Shown: one piece after another, positions 61,617 to 64,000 of the stretch
Layout of the letters: each line of letters opens with the position of its first letter
Position numbering within the stretch: position 1 is the stretch's first letter
Source of the DNA: Phocaeicola oris
GTDB taxonomy: Bacteria > Bacteroidota > Bacteroidia > Bacteroidales > Bacteroidaceae
Assembly: GCF_021295095.1 (NCBI RefSeq)
Contig: NZ_JAJLQX010000008.1
Span: 1-64,000, forward strand
DNA: 64,000 nt
Direction: 5' to 3'
Program-made: the position numbers and the translations under genes
Notes under the pieces: model-generated
The model's database searches: none
What the model saw: the letters and a program-made list of their open reading frames with translations, nothing else
What the model was told of the DNA's origin: nothing

Positions 61617-61844
61617 ATGATATAGGAATAACAAGATAAGAGGAGCAGCACCCATGACTCATCTAATTTACTCGTTTTAGCAAAAATCGGAATAGTTCAT
61701 AATTTTAAAGTCCCGAATTTTAACACAAAAAGGCCGTAAATCCGCCTAAAACATTTTGAAAATGTTAATATAAGAGTTTCTTTTTTTTAAGGCTGTCTTT
61801 CTGATATTAAGTCATTTATTTTGTAGCCAATAAATAAAAAGAAT

Positions 61845-62372
61845 ATGGGATCATTCGGTATATACGCAATCGTAGTGACATTCATCTTTGTTATCTATTA
61901 TGTAGTCATGATCTGCCTGGATTTGTTCGGCCCGAAAGGAGAGAAGAAAGAAAGTGTAGAAGTTATTCGCGCCAGCGTGCCTATTAACAATGCGGATGCC
62001 ACACCAGCAGTCTCACCTGTCAGAATCAGTGAGACCGGTGAAGGCAAGTATCAGATAGAACGCCCCGGTGAAGAAGAACCGGAGAAATACGGACATGAGA
62101 CAGAAGAAGCATCTTACAATAAGGCCAGTGAAGGTGCGGAGACTTCTCAATTTGATCAGAATCCTCTTACGGCTGAAGATATTGCAGCGTCCGACGCCGA
62201 GGAATTGGCCATGCAGGCAAAAGCCAAGGCAGACTCGATAAAGCAGAACTTCAACAGTGTGTCTCCGGACATTCAGGGAGTTGTGTATGTAGACGAGTTC
62301 GTTGAAGATTATGCAGCCGCCTATTTGAAAGCCAAGAGGGAAGACGAGCAGGCTGAACAATTTAGTTTCTAA
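61845..62372 (+). CDS. First tra-operon protein: membrane-anchored acidic protein, unknown
   Basis: 175 residues. One N-terminal helix (IYAIVVTFIFVIYYVVMICLDLF) is followed by a long Glu/Ala-rich, probably disordered region and a helical C-terminus (AYLKAKREDEQAEQFSF). It lies 3 bp before a TraE-like gene. No family recognised with confidence; a TraD-like position is suggested by order only. Confidence 0.6.
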   Translation: MGSFGIYAIVVTFIFVIYYVVMICLDLFGPKGEKKESVEVIRASVPINNADATPAVSPVRISETGEGKYQIERPGEEEPEKYGHETEEASYNKASEGAETSQFDQNPLTAEDIAASDAEELAMQAKAKADSIKQNFNSVSPDIQGVVYVDEFVEDYAAAYLKAKREDEQAEQFSF

Positions 62373-62375
62373 GTT

Positions 62376-62732
62376 ATGAAGACATTCAAATCCAAGACAT
62401 ATTTGCTGTTGTCGGCATTACTGTTGCTCACGCAACCCGTCATGGCCACCTGTGGTACGACGGATTACAGTGGCAATTCAGGCCGGTTATATAATATGGT
62501 GGTATTCATCTTGACATGCTGTACAGCCGTATTGTATCTGCTTTATGCCATAGCAGCCCTTTTATCCATATACAGCGCGACGAGCATCTATATCAAGATG
62601 CAGGCAGGGGAAGAAGGATTTACGAAAAGCATCATTATTTTGGTCGGCAGCTGCCTTTTCCTGCTTATAGCGACTATCGTCCTTCCAGCCTTCTTTGGTT
62701 TCCAGTTCGGCGTGACCGACAGACTTTGGTAA
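62376..62732 (+). CDS. TraE-like conjugation protein (DUF4134), copy 1
   Basis: 118 residues. It has a signal peptide-like start (residues 1-24), two further hydrophobic helices (about 38-65 and 85-108) and a C-terminal FFGF motif, as in DUF4134. TraE family members are small VirB2/VirB3-like membrane subunits of Bacteroides type IV secretion. A related copy follows. Confidence 0.75.
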   Translation: MKTFKSKTYLLLSALLLLTQPVMATCGTTDYSGNSGRLYNMVVFILTCCTAVLYLLYAIAALLSIYSATSIYIKMQAGEEGFTKSIIILVGSCLFLLIATIVLPAFFGFQFGVTDRLW

Positions 62733-62783
62733 TTGTTTTATTACATATTATTTATTAATTATTTATTTAAAAAATCAAAGACA

Positions 62784-63173
62784 ATGAATCAGACTTTGTC
62801 AGTAATGGTAAGCGGAGCCAAGAGCTTTTGTATCTCCGCAAGTAAGAAAATCAAGGCCGTAGTGATGGACCCCCGCTTTGTAGCAGTTATGCTGTTGCTG
62901 GTCGTTTGCACGGTAGCAGCAGATGCCCAGAGCATGGACTCCGGTGCACAGGCAATCGGTAAGGCAACTGATGCGCTGAAGAAGTACATCCCTGTTATAA
63001 CGAAGTTGTGCTACGTTATTGCAGGTATTGTTGCCATTCTCGGTGCCATCTCCGTTTACGTCAAGATGAACAACGAGGAGCAGGATGTCAAGAAGAGCAT
63101 CATGATGATTGTCGGTGCCTGCATCTTCTTCGTGGCGGCAGCCCAGGCATTGCCACTGTTCTTCGGACTCTAA
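62784..63173 (+). CDS. traE: TraE-like conjugation protein (DUF4134), copy 2
   Basis: 129 residues from ATG 62784 (a longer frame to 62733 exists). A signal-like helix (VAVMLLLVVCTVAADA), a middle helix (LCYVIAGIVAILGAISVYVK), a KMNNEEQDVKKSI cytosolic-loop motif and the C-terminal ALPLFFGL end are the DUF4134 signature. Stronger match than the preceding copy; pilin-like subunit. Confidence 0.85.
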   Translation: MNQTLSVMVSGAKSFCISASKKIKAVVMDPRFVAVMLLLVVCTVAADAQSMDSGAQAIGKATDALKKYIPVITKLCYVIAGIVAILGAISVYVKMNNEEQDVKKSIMMIVGACIFFVAAAQALPLFFGL

Positions 63174-63183
63174 GACGAGGAAT

Positions 63184-63480
63184 ATGGCAACAGTCAAAAG
63201 CGACTATCCCGATTACCCGGTATTCAAGGGGCTTCAAAAGCCTCTTGAATTTCTGGGTCTTCGAGGAAGATACATTGTATGGGCCGCTGTCACCGTTGGC
63301 GGAGGTCTGTTGTCATTCTTGATTGGCTATGTGATTTTCAGTTTTCTTGTTGCATTAGCGTTGCTGACAATTTTTCTGTCAATAGGAGGAGTCTCCATTT
63401 TTGTCAAGCAACATAAAGGTCTCCATTCCAAGAAATCCCCGAAAGGTATCTACATTTTCAGCCATTCAAGACATTATTAG
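63184..63480 (+). CDS. traF: TraF-like conjugation protein (DUF4133)
   Basis: 98 residues. The YPVFKGLQKPLEFLGLRGRYI start is the DUF4133 signature, followed by two membrane helices (about 35-56 and 57-78) and a basic tail (KQHKGLHSKKSPKG). VirB3-like position just before the TraG ATPase. Confidence 0.88.
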   Translation: MATVKSDYPDYPVFKGLQKPLEFLGLRGRYIVWAAVTVGGGLLSFLIGYVIFSFLVALALLTIFLSIGGVSIFVKQHKGLHSKKSPKGIYIFSHSRHY

Positions 63481-63513
63481 AATATTCATATTGATTGTAA
63501 GCAAAACAAATTC

Positions 63514-64000
63514 ATGATTACCCTAATCGTCATATTGGTCTTTACCTCCATCTTGTTGGGAATATACATTTCCATCAAAGCCTTCGGTACTGGCAGCAAA
63601 CGCGCCAAGGTGTTTGAAGACATCTACTTCAGCTTTGAGGATGTCAATGAGATCGGTGTGGTCTACACAAAGAAAGGCGATTATTCAGCCATCCTTAAGA
63701 TGGACAATCCCGTCAGGAAGTACTCTGCTGATACGGACGGTTATTACGAGTTCACTTCCCTTTTGGCATCCGTCCTACAAGTGTTAGGTGAAGGATATGC
63801 CATCCACAAACAGGATATTTTCGTCCGTAAGAACTTCAATATGTCGAGCATCGCAGGAAAGGACACCGATGTGAGAAAGCGTTTTCTTTCCGATGCCTAT
63901 TTCAAGTTCTTCAACGGTCGTCCCTATATAGATTCTGAAACCTATCTCACCATCTCCCAACGTGGTCGAAATGGCGGTTTGAAGGCATACGATGCCGACA
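63514..64000 (+). CDS. traG: TraG conjugation ATPase, N-terminal part (truncated by window)
   Basis: An open frame from ATG 63514 to the edge, 162 residues. It starts with a membrane helix (ITLIVILVFTSILLGIYISI). The N-terminal domain of Bacteroides TraG/VirB4-type proteins follows (KVFEDIYFSFEDVNEIG, YTKKGDYSAILKMDNPVRKY and FTSLLASVLQVLGEGYAIHK). The Walker motifs lie beyond the window. Confidence 0.88.
   Translation, partial: MITLIVILVFTSILLGIYISIKAFGTGSKRAKVFEDIYFSFEDVNEIGVVYTKKGDYSAILKMDNPVRKYSADTDGYYEFTSLLASVLQVLGEGYAIHKQDIFVRKNFNMSSIAGKDTDVRKRFLSDAYFKFFNGRPYIDSETYLTISQRGRNGGLKAYDAD

Larger units (their letters stand above)
61139..61844. other. Long non-coding region carrying the tra promoter and palindromes
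   Basis: No well-supported gene. A frame at 61308-61625 is open but starts upstream of the promoter and has unlikely composition. The region holds the divergent promoter for the tra operon (61393-61423), palindromes (61557-61616) and a long leader of about 420 nt. An origin of transfer could lie here but is not identified. Confidence 0.5.

Noticed and set aside
61308-61625. 105-residue protein gene
   Set aside because: It starts upstream of the tra promoter and runs across the palindromes; composition is not convincing. It is probably a conserved non-coding regulatory region.

Overview
The window is a Bacteroidales chromosome, most likely Bacteroides or Phocaeicola. Three things point there. 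Promoters fit the Bacteroides consensus (a TTTG-like -33 box, 19-21 bp, then TAnnTTTG). Ribosomal protein S16 has the long Ala/Glu/Lys-rich tail seen in this group. The gene repertoire also fits: serine palmitoyltransferase, DUF1080, an OPT transporter, TonB receptors and a CbiK lipoprotein. The species cannot be named from the sequence alone.

Bases 1-45,900 are core chromosome. A truncated transposase-like gene lies at the left edge. It is followed by rplU-rpmA, a type II pantothenate kinase, a tRNA-Asp pair, YqgE, recR, and a symporter-engB-uracil permease operon. The stretch 11.7-19.8 kb is a cell-wall salvage locus: a large zinc amidase, an AmpG/MurT-like permease, NamZ-type muramidase, MurQ etherase and an SGNH esterase in one operon, with a separate BadF-type kinase whose nucleotide-binding motifs look degenerate. 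Next come rpsP, OPT, an acyl-CoA synthetase, and a VUT/YhhQ queuosine-precursor transporter under a convincing class I preQ1 riboswitch. After a short UvrA2 and threonine aldolase there is a cobalamin-riboswitch operon (BtuB-like receptor, CbiK lipoprotein, second receptor), two identical tRNA-Arg genes, and lon-tgt-lptF/G. The core ends with trmN6-like, a lipid kinase, serine palmitoyltransferase and tRNA-Pro.

From about 47 kb to the right edge is an integrative conjugative element or integrated plasmid. Its left part carries an IS30-like HTH protein and a winged-helix/DnaA-N-domain replication protein. It also has two paralogous Toprim primases, a degenerate stand-alone Toprim, two DNA methyltransferases and many small unknown genes. 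A ParA plus ribbon-helix-helix pair has palindromic operator/centromere-like repeats. The right end begins a conjugation operon (an unknown gene, two TraE/DUF4134 genes, TraF/DUF4133, and TraG cut by the window edge). No integrase, relaxase or coupling protein is in view. Between tRNA-Pro and the element sit an orphan PqqD-domain protein and a leader-like Cys-containing protein, a possible small-peptide system.

The most unusual non-coding signal is a family of intergenic arrays at about 0.3, 11.5, 20.2, 29.5 and 41.2 kb. Four of them have an exact 22-bp period with the dyad TCAY-N4-RTGA-N10, although their base sequences differ; the 0.3 kb copy is degenerate. The covarying arms suggest a conserved nucleic-acid architecture or a dimeric protein's binding array.
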